Shown one piece after another: positions 51,231-59,573 of a stretch of DNA of 64,000 nucleotides. The first letter of the stretch is position 1. Each line of letters starts with the position of its first letter. The notes below the pieces were generated by a model. It did no database searches, was not told the DNA's origin, and saw only the letters and a program-made list of their open reading frames with translations. Position numbers and translations under genes: made by a program. Source of the DNA: Streptomyces cavernicola (GTDB taxonomy: Bacteria; Actinomycetota; Actinomycetes; Streptomycetales; Streptomycetaceae); assembly GCF_029968035.1 (NCBI RefSeq), contig NZ_JASCIQ010000016.1, forward strand, positions 62,001-126,000. The letters run 5' to 3'.

Positions 51231-51494
51231 ATGCTGAAGCACGAGTTCCAGCCCGGAAAGCTCGTCGCGGGCCTCGCCCTGCTCGCCGCGGGCGTGGCCT
51301 ACGCGGGGGACGCGACCGGGGCCTGGCGCGTTCCGTGGTTCGTGCTGTTCCCGCTGGTCTGCGGCGGCCTGTTCCTCGCGGCGGTCGTGGCCGCGGCGGG
51401 CTACGGGATCCGGCGCCGCCGCTCCCGTAGCAGAGCGTCGAGGGAGAACGTGGGGGCGCCCGCGAGCAGCAGCGGGAGCCAGGCCATCAAGTAG
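51231..51494 (+). CDS. small two-helix membrane protein overlapping doxX
   Basis: An 87-residue protein starting three bases after the PspC/LiaF-like stop, so co-translated. Two membrane segments (KLVAGLALLAAGVAYAG, WFVLFPLVCGGLFLAAVVAA) are followed by a basic Arg/Ser C-terminus. Its last 94 bases overlap the convergent DoxX gene (51401-51494), leaving no room for a terminator. Function unknown. Confidence 0.75.
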   Translation: MLKHEFQPGKLVAGLALLAAGVAYAGDATGAWRVPWFVLFPLVCGGLFLAAVVAAAGYGIRRRRSRSRASRENVGAPASSSGSQAIK

Positions 51495-51916
51495 GCGAGG
51501 TCGTTGCCGTAGTAGTAGGGCTCGACGGCCCAGCTGACCGTCAGCCACAGGCTCAGCGAGATCAGCGCGCCGCCGAGCGCGGCGAGGCGGGTGAGGAGGC
51601 CGACCAACGTGCCGAGACCGACGACGAGTTCACCGATGCCGATGGCGTAGCCGAAGCCGACGGGACTCTTCAGTGCGAGGTCCACGAGAGCGGGGATCGC
51701 CGAGGAGTCGCGGACGCCCCGCATGGTCTCGGCGATGGAGCCGGAGCCGGAGTCGGACATGAAGGTGGAGTCGGTGAGCTTGTCGAGACCGGCGTAGATG
51801 AAGGTGACGCCGAGGAAGATCCGCAGGGGAAGGAGGGCGTGCCGGGTGAGGGTCGCCTTCAGGCTGCCGCCGTCGGCCCGCGCGATGTAGGGGTCGCTCC
51901 GCATGCCGTGTGCCAT
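51401..51916 (-). CDS. DoxX family membrane protein
   Basis: A 171-residue protein of the DoxX type. It has an amphipathic start, ALLPLRIFLGVTFIYAGLDK, a loop with FGYAIGIGELVVGLGTLVGL, and the end LMAWLPLLLAGAPTFSLDAL. Four transmembrane helices are expected. DoxX proteins act in thiol and redox homeostasis in some actinobacteria, but the partner here is unknown. ATG 51916 is chosen; the frame continues to a TTG at 51946, which has poorer support. Confidence 0.88.
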   Translation of the reverse strand: MAHGMRSDPYIARADGGSLKATLTRHALLPLRIFLGVTFIYAGLDKLTDSTFMSDSGSGSIAETMRGVRDSSAIPALVDLALKSPVGFGYAIGIGELVVGLGTLVGLLTRLAALGGALISLSLWLTVSWAVEPYYYGNDLAYLMAWLPLLLAGAPTFSLDALLRERRRRIP

Positions 51917-52020
51917 GGTGCCCGCCGCCTCTCGTTGATCGGCCAACAGACCATACGTACGGCAGAAGGGCGCGCCTCACCAGTACCCGGAGCCGAACGG
52001 AGCGTTCCGGGATGTCGACG

Positions 52021-53289
52021 TCAGTCGGTCACCTCGACGACACAACGGTTGCTCTCCACCCCTGCTGCGGTGATGACCTGCACTTCCACACGGCCGGGCG
52101 GGATGTCCACGGGGACCGGAACCGTGAGTACCGAGTCGGTGGGATTGGTGAAGCCGCCGGGAACCGGAACGAGAGGGACATGGACATGCACGGGGCCGAC
52201 ACGGACGACGACGCGGGAGAGGCGGTCCGGGGCGCCGGCGCCGGGCGGTACGAATCCGGCGCCGCGGATCTCGATGTCGTCGCCGGTGCGGATCGGCGCG
52301 TCCAGGTCGCCCGGCTCGCGGGCACGGACCACGGAGAGGATCACGGGCCGGCCGCCCTCGGCGAACTTCCCGGCGAGGTAGGCGGCGGCCGAGACCAGCA
52401 CGAGGAGGGCGAGCCCCCACGGCAGGTCGGGCAGCCGGCCGGGCTCGCGGGCGAGCCGGACGGCGGCGAAGGCGAGAGCCCCGGCGGAGACGAGGACGTA
52501 CTGGACGTCGGTGAAGCTGCCCCGGCCCGCGTCGTCGGTGATCAGGTCGGAGGGGCGGGGCCGGTCGGCGGGGAGCTTCTGCAGCCGCTGCGCCTGGACG
52601 CGTACGACGACGAGGCGGCGCACCAGTACGGCGGCGGCGCAGACGACGGCGACGACGGTCAACAGGCCGAGGCCCGCGCCGAGTCGGAGGCCGTCGAGCA
52701 GGGCGGAGCGTTCACGTTCGGTCCCCGCGAGGGCGAGGCGGCCGGCCAGTACGAGCACGGCGAAGCCGGTCAGGAGGACCCAGGCGGCGGCGACGGCGCG
52801 GGAGGTGGAGAGCCGGTTGTCCTCGCCGACGAGGGGCGCGAGCGCCGCGCCGTGCGTCTGGTGGGCGTGGCCGACGGCGAGCAGGGCGCCTCCGCTGAGG
52901 GCGGCGGCGAGGGCGCCCGCGGTGCGGGCCGCGGTCCAGCCGGCGTCGATGGCGGTGAGGGCCTGGGCTAGCAGGAAGAGGGTTCCGGCCGCACCGACGG
53001 CGGTCAGGGTGCGGCGGTGCATCTGCCGCAGCCAGGCCCGCCCTTCGGCGCGGCCGCGCTCGGCGACGACGGCTGCCGACTGGGTCAGGGCGTCGGAGGC
53101 CCACTGCCGGGACGCGGCGGCCGAGTGGGCGAGGGCGGCGGGCAGTCCGTCGCCGGAGGCCAACGCGTCGCGCTGGGCGAGGAATTCGGCGACGGCGCGT
53201 CGATGTCCGGTGCGTGCGCCGTGCGGGCAGTCATCGCCGCAGGCGCAGCCGCCGTCGCGCGCCCCCTTCTCCGTCATGTGCACTGCCAC
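52021..53289 (-). CDS. membrane protein with possible C-terminal IPT/TIG-like domain
   Basis: A 422-residue protein with a Cys/His-rich start (DGGCACGDDCPHGARTG) and an alpha-helical region. About seven membrane segments follow (for example TLFLLAQALTAIDAGWTAAR, AAAWVLLTGFAVLVLAGRLA, GLGLLTVVAVVCAAAVLVRR). The last part is beta-rich: DDIEIRGAGFVPPGAG, VPLVPVPGGFTNPTDSVLTV and the end VVEVTD resemble an IPT/TIG immunoglobulin fold. GGAG lies before GTG 53289. Function unknown. The Cys cluster may bind metal. Confidence 0.78.
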   Translation of the reverse strand: MAVHMTEKGARDGGCACGDDCPHGARTGHRRAVAEFLAQRDALASGDGLPAALAHSAAASRQWASDALTQSAAVVAERGRAEGRAWLRQMHRRTLTAVGAAGTLFLLAQALTAIDAGWTAARTAGALAAALSGGALLAVGHAHQTHGAALAPLVGEDNRLSTSRAVAAAWVLLTGFAVLVLAGRLALAGTERERSALLDGLRLGAGLGLLTVVAVVCAAAVLVRRLVVVRVQAQRLQKLPADRPRPSDLITDDAGRGSFTDVQYVLVSAGALAFAAVRLAREPGRLPDLPWGLALLVLVSAAAYLAGKFAEGGRPVILSVVRAREPGDLDAPIRTGDDIEIRGAGFVPPGAGAPDRLSRVVVRVGPVHVHVPLVPVPGGFTNPTDSVLTVPVPVDIPPGRVEVQVITAAGVESNRCVVEVTD

Positions 53290-53453
53290 GTGCGCTCCCC
53301 ATCACTCCAACGATCCTCTTGACCGCCAACGCCCTTGATTTGATGGGGAATTGTGCCGCACTGCGGGGGCCTCGGGGGCGTGTTGTCAGGTCAGAGGGGG
53401 TGAGGGCCGTGGCGCGAGGTTGACTCGATCTTCCCGCCCGCGCCGGAGGCGCC

Positions 53454-54239
53454 CTACGACAGCAGATCCGGCTCCCCGCGGCTGACGTCCTGCCACAGCG
53501 GCTGGTAGTTGATCCACGCCACCAGGTCCGTGCCCAACTGCTCGCGCAGCGCCACCGCGTCCTTGTGGCCGATGAGCACCGGACGGCCGGCGGCGCGGGC
53601 CTCCAGCTGGACCTGGCAGGAACGCTCCATGGAGATGAACCACCAGGCGGCCGCGTCGACCGAGTCGCCGACGGTGAGCAGCCCGTGGTTACGCAGGACG
53701 GCCGCCTTGCGCTCGCCCAGGGCGGCGGCGATGCGGCGGCCCTCGTCCGCGTCGACGGCGGCGAGCGTCACGGCGTCGTACAGCGCGTGGTCCTCGTAGA
53801 ACGCGCAGGCCTCCTGCGTGATCGGTTCGAGGAGCTCACCGAGCGCGGACAGGGCGCGGCCGCGCAGCGAGTGGCAGTGCGCGACGGACACGACGTCCGG
53901 GCGCGCCTCGTGCACCTGGGCGTGCACGGTGATCGCGGCCTGGTTGACGTGATAGCGCCCGTCGAGCACCTGGCCCGCGCCGTCGACGAGGATCAGGTCG
54001 CTGACGGTGATGTGCTTGAAGGGCATGCCGAAGGGGTTGACCCAGTAGCAGTCGGTGAACTCCGGGTCCCGGGCGGTGATATGGCCCGATACGCCGTCCT
54101 CGTACCCGAAGCGGCCGAACAGCCGCAGGGCGCCCGCGAGCCGTTCCTTGCGGTGCCGGCGCTCGTCCGCGACGGTCTCGTGCACGGGCGGCAGCGCGAA
54201 CTGCAGCTGGTCGACGGGTATCGGCGTGGGCGCGGGCAT
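53454..54239 (-). CDS. class II aldolase/adducin family protein
   Basis: A 261-residue protein of the zinc-dependent class II aldolase/adducin family. It has the opening GRFGYEDGVSGHITARDPEF, the metal-ligand segment VVSVAHCHSLRGRALSALGE with the HXH pair, and the third ligand in AAVLRNHGLLTVGDSVDAA. Family members are aldolases or epimerases of sugar phosphates, and some are decarboxylase-like. The substrate cannot be read from sequence. It is divergent from the FG-GAP gene. Confidence 0.92.
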   Translation of the reverse strand: MPAPTPIPVDQLQFALPPVHETVADERRHRKERLAGALRLFGRFGYEDGVSGHITARDPEFTDCYWVNPFGMPFKHITVSDLILVDGAGQVLDGRYHVNQAAITVHAQVHEARPDVVSVAHCHSLRGRALSALGELLEPITQEACAFYEDHALYDAVTLAAVDADEGRRIAAALGERKAAVLRNHGLLTVGDSVDAAAWWFISMERSCQVQLEARAAGRPVLIGHKDAVALREQLGTDLVAWINYQPLWQDVSRGEPDLLS

Positions 54240-54373
54240 GGTCGTCCCTCCATTCCTGGTGTACGGGGCGGAAGTTACCGTCGGTCAACCGAAGTGACCA
54301 GGGGCGTCCTGTGAAAAGAGTGCGCAGCCGACGGCGCGGCGCCGGGGAACACAACCCTGCGCACCCCTCGCGA

Positions 54374-54389
54374 GTCTGCCTGGGCAGAC
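54374..54389. promoter_or_regulatory. palindrome upstream of the FG-GAP protein gene
   Basis: GTCTGCC-TG-GGCAGAC, perfect 7-bp arms, ending 22 bp before the start of the FG-GAP gene and next to its ribosome site. The position suits a repressor operator or a leader hairpin. Regulator unknown. Confidence 0.4.
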
Positions 54390-54411
54390 CACACGCATCA
54401 CAGGAGGACCC

Positions 54412-55827
54412 GTGCGCCACCGCCCCCACACCCTGGCCGCCGGCTGCGCCCTGGCCGCCGCCCTGCTGACCGCCCCGCTCGCCCTCGCCGCCCCCGCGTC
54501 AGCCGAAGCGGCCAGAGCGGCCACCAGCGCCCCGGCCGCCGAAACGCCGGCCGCCGACGCCCCCATAGGCACGCAGCCGCGCGCGGACTTCGACGGCGAC
54601 GGCAGGACGGACGTCGCCTCCGCCGCCCCGTCCGCCACGGTCGGCGGCCAGGAACGCGCCGGATACGTCTCGGTCGTCCACGGCAGCGGCCGCCACCAGA
54701 CGATCACCGCGGCCGCCCCGGCAGGCGGTGCCGCGTTCGGCGGGGCCACGGCGGCACGCGACCTCGACGGCGACGGCCGCACCGACCTCGCCGTCCAGGA
54801 CCGCACCGCCGTCGTCGTGCACTGGGGCTCGGCGCAGGGCCTCAGCGCCGAGGCCACCCCGCTGCCCGCGACCGCCCGCGCCGGCGGATTCCCGCTCACC
54901 GAGGGCGACTTCGACGGCGACGGCCACGCCGACCTGGTCGCCAGGGACAGCGACCCGGACGCCGAGTGGGGTCAACTGCGCGTCCTGTACGGCCCGTTCG
55001 ACCGCGCGGGCGCCCCCGCCCGCAGCTCCGGCCTCACCACCGGCCGCACCTTCGAGCCGACCGGCCTGGCCGCCGACGACATCACCGGCGACGGCCGCGA
55101 CGACCTGGTGACGACGCACGCCTTCGAGGAGATGTCGGAGTCGAGCCTGTTCTGGGCCGGTACCGCGAGCGGCCTCTCGACCAGCGCCAAGTCCCTGCCC
55201 GACGCGGCCGCGGCGACCATCGGCGACGTCGACAAGGACGGCCGCGGCGACCTGGTGATCCGCACCGTGCCCGGCGGCGTGGTGGAGAACCTGCCGTACG
55301 ACGCGGGCACGATCAAGGTCCTCTACGGCACCGCGTCCGGGCCCTCGACGACCCGCACCAGCACCCTCACGCAGAGCTCCGCGGGCGTGCCCGGCGCGAG
55401 CGAGGACGGCGACCAGTTCGGCTACGCCCTTGCCGCGGGCGACGTGAACGGCGACGGCTACGCGGACATCGCGGCCGGCGTCCCGTACGAGGACCTCTCG
55501 GGCGCGGCCGGCGGCGGCAAGGACGCGGGCTCGGCGGTGCTGCTCAAGGGCGGCGCATCGGGCCTGACCGGCACCGGCGCCAAGGCGTACCACCAGGACA
55601 CGGCCGGGGTCCCCGGAGTCGCGGAGGCGGGCGACCGCTTCGGCGCCTCGGTCGCCCTGCCCCCGGGCCTCGGCCTGGTCGCGGGCGCACCCGACGAGGA
55701 CACCGCCGCCGGTCAGGGCTCGGGCGCGGTGTGGCTGCGCCTCGGCGTCTCCGGTACGTACGCGGTGAACCCGGGCGACATCGGGGCCCCGGCGCCGGGC
55801 GCGGCGTTCGGCACGTATCTGCGCTGA
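54412..55827 (+). CDS. secreted FG-GAP/VCBS beta-propeller protein
   Basis: A 471-residue exported protein starting at GTG 54412 (AGGAGG four bases upstream). It has a signal peptide (TLAAGCALAAALLTAPLALA, APASA) and then six or seven FG-GAP repeats of the integrin-alpha type. Each has a calcium-binding DXDXDGXXD loop, such as DFDGDGRTDVASA, DLDGDGRTDLAVQ, DFDGDGHADLVAR, DITGDGRDDLVTT, DVDKDGRGDLVIR and DVNGDGYADIAAG. It should fold as an extracellular Ca-binding propeller. The adhesion or binding target is unknown. Confidence 0.9.
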   Translation: MRHRPHTLAAGCALAAALLTAPLALAAPASAEAARAATSAPAAETPAADAPIGTQPRADFDGDGRTDVASAAPSATVGGQERAGYVSVVHGSGRHQTITAAAPAGGAAFGGATAARDLDGDGRTDLAVQDRTAVVVHWGSAQGLSAEATPLPATARAGGFPLTEGDFDGDGHADLVARDSDPDAEWGQLRVLYGPFDRAGAPARSSGLTTGRTFEPTGLAADDITGDGRDDLVTTHAFEEMSESSLFWAGTASGLSTSAKSLPDAAAATIGDVDKDGRGDLVIRTVPGGVVENLPYDAGTIKVLYGTASGPSTTRTSTLTQSSAGVPGASEDGDQFGYALAAGDVNGDGYADIAAGVPYEDLSGAAGGGKDAGSAVLLKGGASGLTGTGAKAYHQDTAGVPGVAEAGDRFGASVALPPGLGLVAGAPDEDTAAGQGSGAVWLRLGVSGTYAVNPGDIGAPAPGAAFGTYLR

Positions 55828-55858
55828 ACAGCCGGTGACTGTGTAGGTCACGAAAAGG

Positions 55859-55899
55859 GGGCCGGGATTCCCGACAGGAGATGTCGGGAATCCCGGCCC
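55859..55899. terminator. 18-bp perfect hairpin between the FG-GAP and flavin-binding genes
   Basis: The arm at 55859-55876 (GGGCCGGGATTCCCGACA, with the 5' end in a G run) pairs perfectly with 55882-55899 around the loop GGAGA. It lies 31 bp after the FG-GAP stop and just upstream of the next start, so it separates the two genes on the plus strand. Confidence 0.85.
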
Positions 55900-55910
55900 A
55901 CACTGAGCGC

Positions 55911-56420
55911 ATGACGCCCATGACGCGCATGCCGTTCAGGACCACGTTCAACTGGGAAGCCTTCGCGACCGCCGAGCCCGACCTCGCCGCGGCCGTCGAG
56001 GAACGCTTCGGCTCGTTCACGCACCACGTCCTCGCGACGCTCCGCAGGGACGGCTCGCCGCGCACCAGCGGACTCGAAGTCCGGTTCCTGGACGGCGAGT
56101 TGTGGCTCGCGATGATGCCGGACTCGCGGAAGGCGCACGACCTGCGCCGCGACCCGCGCTTCGCGCTCCAGGCCAACCCGGGCGCGGGCCAGAGCATGGG
56201 CGGCGGCGACGTGCGCATCGCGAGCCGCGCCGTCGAGATCCACGACCTCGAGGGCCGCGCCCGCTACACCCAGGAGGTCGAGCCGCCGGACCCGGACGCC
56301 TTCCACCTGTTCCGCACCGAACTGACCCAGGTGGTACGGACGTTCGTCGAGGACGACACGTATCTGGCCGTACAGATCTGGAAACCCGGAGAGCCCCTCC
56401 GTACCGTCAGGCGGACGTGA
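55911..56420 (+). CDS. pyridoxamine 5'-phosphate oxidase-fold protein
   Basis: A 169-residue protein of the FMN-binding split-barrel family. It has the typical HHVLATLRRDGSPRTSGLEV strand pair, LDGELWLAMMPDSRKAHDLR and RFALQANPGAGQ. Family members bind FMN, F420 or heme. ATG 55911 follows a CACACT at a leaderless-type spacing; a second ATG is three codons on. It is plus-strand, convergent with guaA, with 35 bp between stops. The reaction is unknown. Confidence 0.85.
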   Translation: MTPMTRMPFRTTFNWEAFATAEPDLAAAVEERFGSFTHHVLATLRRDGSPRTSGLEVRFLDGELWLAMMPDSRKAHDLRRDPRFALQANPGAGQSMGGGDVRIASRAVEIHDLEGRARYTQEVEPPDPDAFHLFRTELTQVVRTFVEDDTYLAVQIWKPGEPLRTVRRT

Positions 56421-56455
56421 GGGGCTCTCGACAGGGACCTACGAAGCCGGGGAGG

Positions 56456-58042
56456 TCACTCCCACTCGATGGTGCCCGGCGGCTTGCTCGTGACGTCGAG
56501 GACGACTCGGTTCACATCGGCCACCTCGTTGGTGATCCGCGTGGAGATCCGCGCGAGGACGTCGTACGGCATGCGCGTCCAGTCGGCCGTCATGGCGTCC
56601 TCGGACGAGACGGGGCGCAGGACGATCGGGTGGCCGTACGTACGGCCGTCGCCCTGGACGCCGACCGAGCGGACGTCGGCGAGGAGGACGACCGGGCACT
56701 GCCAGATCTCGCTGTCGAGACCGGCGGCGGTCAGCTCCTCGCGGGCGATGGCGTCGGCCTCGCGCAGCAGGTCGAGCCGGTCCTTGGTGACCTCGCCGAC
56801 GATGCGGATACCGAGGCCGGGGCCGGGGAACGGCTGGCGCTGGACGATCTCGGCGGGCAGGCCGAGCTCCTGGCCCACCATGCGGACCTCGTCCTTGAAC
56901 AGCTGGCGCAGCGGCTCGACGAGCTCGAACTCGATGTCGTCGGGCAGGCCGCCCACGTTGTGGTGGGACTTGATGTTCGCGGTGCCGGTGCCGCCGCCGG
57001 ACTCGACGATGTCCGGGTAGAGCGTGCCCTGCACGAGGAACGCGACCTCGGGGCCGTCCTCCTGGAGGATCTCCAGCTGGGCCTGCTCGAAGACGCGGAT
57101 GAACTCACGGCCGATGATCTTGCGCTTGGTCTCCGGGTCGGAGACGCCGGCGAGCGCGGTCAGGAAGCGCTCGGACGCGTCGACGACCTTCAGGTTCGCG
57201 CCGGTCGCGGCGACGAAGTCCTTCTCGACCTGCTCGGTCTCGCCCTTGCGCATCAGGCCGTGGTCGACGTACACGCAGGTCAGCTGCGAGCCGATGGCCT
57301 TCTGCACGAGGGCCGCGGCCACCGCGGAGTCGACGCCGCCGGAGAGGCCGCAGATCGCGCGCTTGTCGCCGACCTGGGCGCGGATCGCCTCGACCTGCTC
57401 GTCGATGACGCTGCCCGTGGTCCAGCTCGGCTCGATGCCGGCGCCGCGGTACAGGAAGTGCTCGAGGACCTGCTGGCCGTGCGTGGAGTGCATCACCTCG
57501 GGGTGGTACTGCACGCCGTACAGCTTCTTCTCGTCGTTCTCGAAGGCGGCGACCGGGACCACGTCGGTGGACGCGGTGACGGTGAAGCCCTCAGGTGCGG
57601 CGGAGCAGGCGTCGCCGTGGGACATCCACACCGACTGCTCGGCGGGGGTGCCCTCGAAGAGCGTCGAGCCGGACTTGGAGACGGTCAGCGGGGTGCGGCC
57701 GTACTCACGGGCGCCGTTGTCGTCGACGGTGCCGCCCAGGGTGGTGGCCATGAGCTGGAAGCCGTAGCACATGCCGAAGACGGGGACGCCGGCCTCGAAG
57801 AGCGCGCGGTCGAGGCTCGGGGCGCCCTCGGCGTACACCGACGACGGGCCGCCGGAGAGGATGATCGCCGCGGGGTTCTTGGCGAGCATCTCGTCGACCG
57901 GCATGGTGCTCGGGACGATCTCGCTGTAGACCCGGGCCTCCCGCACGCGGCGGGCGATGAGCTGGGCGTACTGCGCACCGAAGTCGACGACCAGGACGGT
58001 GTCGGGGGCGGCAGCTGATGAGGATGAGGACACTGCTGGCAC
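56456..58042 (-). CDS. guaA: GMP synthase (glutamine-hydrolysing)
   Basis: GuaA converts XMP to GMP using glutamine and ATP. The 528-residue protein has the class I amidotransferase domain with the nucleophile in FGMCYGFQLMATTLGG and the catalytic His region SHGDACSA, then the ATP pyrophosphatase P-loop ICGLSGGVDSAVAAAL and the GMP synthase dimerisation domain with PFPGPGLGIRIVGEVT and the ending SKPPGTIEWE. GTG 58042 has GGAAGG eight bases upstream. An in-frame GTG three codons on is an alternative. Confidence 0.97.
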   Translation of the reverse strand: MPAVSSSSSAAAPDTVLVVDFGAQYAQLIARRVREARVYSEIVPSTMPVDEMLAKNPAAIILSGGPSSVYAEGAPSLDRALFEAGVPVFGMCYGFQLMATTLGGTVDDNGAREYGRTPLTVSKSGSTLFEGTPAEQSVWMSHGDACSAAPEGFTVTASTDVVPVAAFENDEKKLYGVQYHPEVMHSTHGQQVLEHFLYRGAGIEPSWTTGSVIDEQVEAIRAQVGDKRAICGLSGGVDSAVAAALVQKAIGSQLTCVYVDHGLMRKGETEQVEKDFVAATGANLKVVDASERFLTALAGVSDPETKRKIIGREFIRVFEQAQLEILQEDGPEVAFLVQGTLYPDIVESGGGTGTANIKSHHNVGGLPDDIEFELVEPLRQLFKDEVRMVGQELGLPAEIVQRQPFPGPGLGIRIVGEVTKDRLDLLREADAIAREELTAAGLDSEIWQCPVVLLADVRSVGVQGDGRTYGHPIVLRPVSSEDAMTADWTRMPYDVLARISTRITNEVADVNRVVLDVTSKPPGTIEWE

Positions 58043-58187
58043 TGCGGCGGCCTTCCGGCGGTGGTGGGGAGGGGGGTCTCTACTTGTCGATTCTAACGGC
58101 GCGCGGGAGTGAGCTTTCGTCTCACCATCCGAACCCGGGACCGGCCCGCCTTGACCGGGTGTGTGCGCGTACGGCAATACTGTCCCC

Positions 58188-58274
58188 GTGAACAAGCAGA
58201 GCAGCGCCGTTTTCGCGGCCTTCGCGTTTACCTATGGCACCGGGCCCACCGGCTGCCATGGTCGTGCTGCTTGA
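58188..58274 (+). CDS. 28-aa Phe/Tyr leader peptide of chorismate mutase
   Basis: A short open frame begins at GTG 58188, just past a promoter-like TTGACC (58151-58156) and AATACT (58176-58181), so it would be leaderless. It encodes a peptide with three Phe and one Tyr clustered near its middle (VFAAFAFTYG). It ends 116 bp before the chorismate mutase start and 20 bp before a terminator-like hairpin. This is the layout of an amino-acid-starvation attenuator, and the enriched residues are those made from prephenate. Coding of this peptide is inference from composition and position. Confidence 0.65.
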   Translation: MNKQSSAVFAAFAFTYGTGPTGCHGRAA

Positions 58275-58293
58275 TCCACTGAAGCGACTTCCC

Positions 58294-58327
58294 AGGCGCC
58301 CCGGGCCGACAAGGCTCCGGGGCGTCT
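58294..58327 (+). promoter_or_regulatory. attenuator hairpin before chorismate mutase
   Basis: AGGCGCCCCGGGCC (58294-58307) pairs with GGCTCCGGGGCGTCT (58313-58327) with one bulged base and a GACAA loop. It is followed by TGTCGTTTCC. It would serve as a terminator when ribosomes translate the leader peptide freely. An alternative pairing partner upstream was not resolved by eye. Confidence 0.6.
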
Positions 58328-58390
58328 GTCGTTTCCGGGGCCTGATCCCCCGGGGCACACACCGCGACCACGAGAACCGGAGCCCCGAAC

Positions 58391-58723
58391 ATGACGACCC
58401 TCACCACCGCCGCCGCTGACACCGCCACCGCGAAGCCCGCCGCCTCCGCCGCCGAGCGCACCGGGGCCCACACCCCCGAGGCCGCCGAGCTGATCGGCGG
58501 CGAGCGGGAGCGGATCGACGCCCTCGACGACCGCATCATCGGGCTCGTACAGGAACGCATGGCCGTCTCGGCGGTGATCCAGGAGTCCCGGATCGCCTCG
58601 GGCGGCCGCCGCGTGAACCTCTCCCGCGAGATGGAGATCCTCGGCCACTACAGCGACGCCCTCGGCAAGCCCGGCACCGCGCTCGCGATGACGCTCCTCG
58701 AACTGTGCCGCGGCCGGGTCTGA
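58391..58723 (+). CDS. chorismate mutase (AroQ type)
   Basis: Chorismate mutase converts chorismate to prephenate for Phe and Tyr. The 110-residue protein has a 35-residue Ala/Thr-rich leader and then the AroQ helical domain: IGGERERIDALDDRIIGLVQ, RMAVSAVIQESRIASGGRRV, NLSREMEILGHYSDALGKPG, LLELCRGR. Catalytic Arg/Lys positions are as expected for the short actinobacterial form. It is preceded by the leader peptide and attenuator, which supports a Phe/Tyr-biosynthetic role. Confidence 0.95.
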   Translation: MTTLTTAAADTATAKPAASAAERTGAHTPEAAELIGGERERIDALDDRIIGLVQERMAVSAVIQESRIASGGRRVNLSREMEILGHYSDALGKPGTALAMTLLELCRGRV

Positions 58724-59138
58724 GCCCTCGCCCGGTGAGCCCCTGTGTGCGCAACGGCGTTCGGGCGGACCTGAGTTCGGGTCCGCTCTCACCCGTACGG
58801 CGCGTGACCGGTGCGCGGCGGGCTTCGTTGGTCCCGATGTCCGTGCCAGCCAGGGGCGGGCCCGAAAGAACCACGCGTGGCTCCGCTGGAGCGATGAGAC
58901 GTTACGGATGGTGCCGTGCGTCGTGGGACCTCGCTCCAGAGTGACCGGTCGGCAGGGGACAGCAGCCCGGTCACGAGGGAAAGATTGGTCGGCTCCGGGG
59001 ACGCCCGGAGCCGGCCGACGGCTCGGCAGCTCGACAGCTCTGGCCAGAAGTGGCCGAAACGGTTGCGCGGGCCCCGGCTCATCCAGCACGATGCGTACGA
59101 GGCGACTTCCCAGCGCCGAGTTCCACAATTGAATTGCC

Positions 59139-59154
59139 ATTGGTCAAGACCACT
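59139..59154. promoter_or_regulatory. DasR-like (dre) site
   Basis: ATTGGTCAAGACCACT matches the DasR consensus AGTGGTCTAGACCACT at 14 of 16 positions and keeps the TGGTC-GACCA inverted core. DasR represses chitin/GlcNAc uptake and development genes in Streptomyces. The site lies 105 bp before a terminator and 420 bp before the LAETG gene. Confidence 0.55.
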
Positions 59155-59258
59155 TGAGCGCCGCTTGTGCGCCGGGTCTCCGACCGGCTCCCCGAACCAG
59201 CGGCGCACCCCCCGGCGCCGCCCCGCCGCACCGACGCTGCCCTGACGTCGGTGCTGTC

Positions 59259-59300
59259 AGCGAAGGGCCCCGCAGCTCGCACTCTGCGGGGCCCTTCGCT
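59259..59300. terminator. 17-bp perfect hairpin in gene-free region
   Basis: AGCGAAGGGCCCCGCAG pairs perfectly with 59284-59300 around CTCGCACT. Without an annotated gene upstream within 500 bp, it suggests an unannotated transcript on one strand. Confidence 0.8.
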
Positions 59301-59414
59301 GTACCTGCGGCCGGGCCGGGCCGGGCGAAACAGGCTTCCCGGATCAACGGATCAGCCGCGCGTGCTCGATCACGGCTCGATGACGGCGCATGGCCGAAAC
59401 CGCACCCTCCGCAA

Positions 59415-59428
59415 GTGACCCAAGTCAC
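59415..59428. promoter_or_regulatory. Crp-like site before the LAETG gene
   Basis: GTG-ACCCAA-GTCAC fits the Crp consensus form GTG-N6-GNCAC and is also a near-perfect GTGAC/GTCAC palindrome. A second small palindrome GTTGC-GGT-GCAAC follows at 59444-59456. It is 146 bp before the start. Confidence 0.4.
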
Positions 59429-59573
59429 ATAAGGATTCTGTGAGTTGCGGTGCAACCATGCACTCCCTTCGCAGGTCATGCATGCGTATCAACGGCCACA
59501 CCCGCGCCCCACCGCGGAGGCCTCTCCACCTCCGTACCGCGTGAGCGGTACGCCGGACTATCCGAGGTCTTCC

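Larger units (their letters stand above)
58724..59573. other. gene-free 850-bp region with a DasR-like site and a terminator
   Basis: No open frame here has believable codon use or a ribosome site. It contains GGGACGCCCGG-type short stems (58980-59040), the DasR-like site at 59139-59154, a 17-bp terminator hairpin at 59259-59300, and a Crp-like site at 59415-59428 nearer the next gene. A small RNA starting near the DasR-like site and ending at the hairpin would be about 100-150 nt (inference only). Confidence 0.5.
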
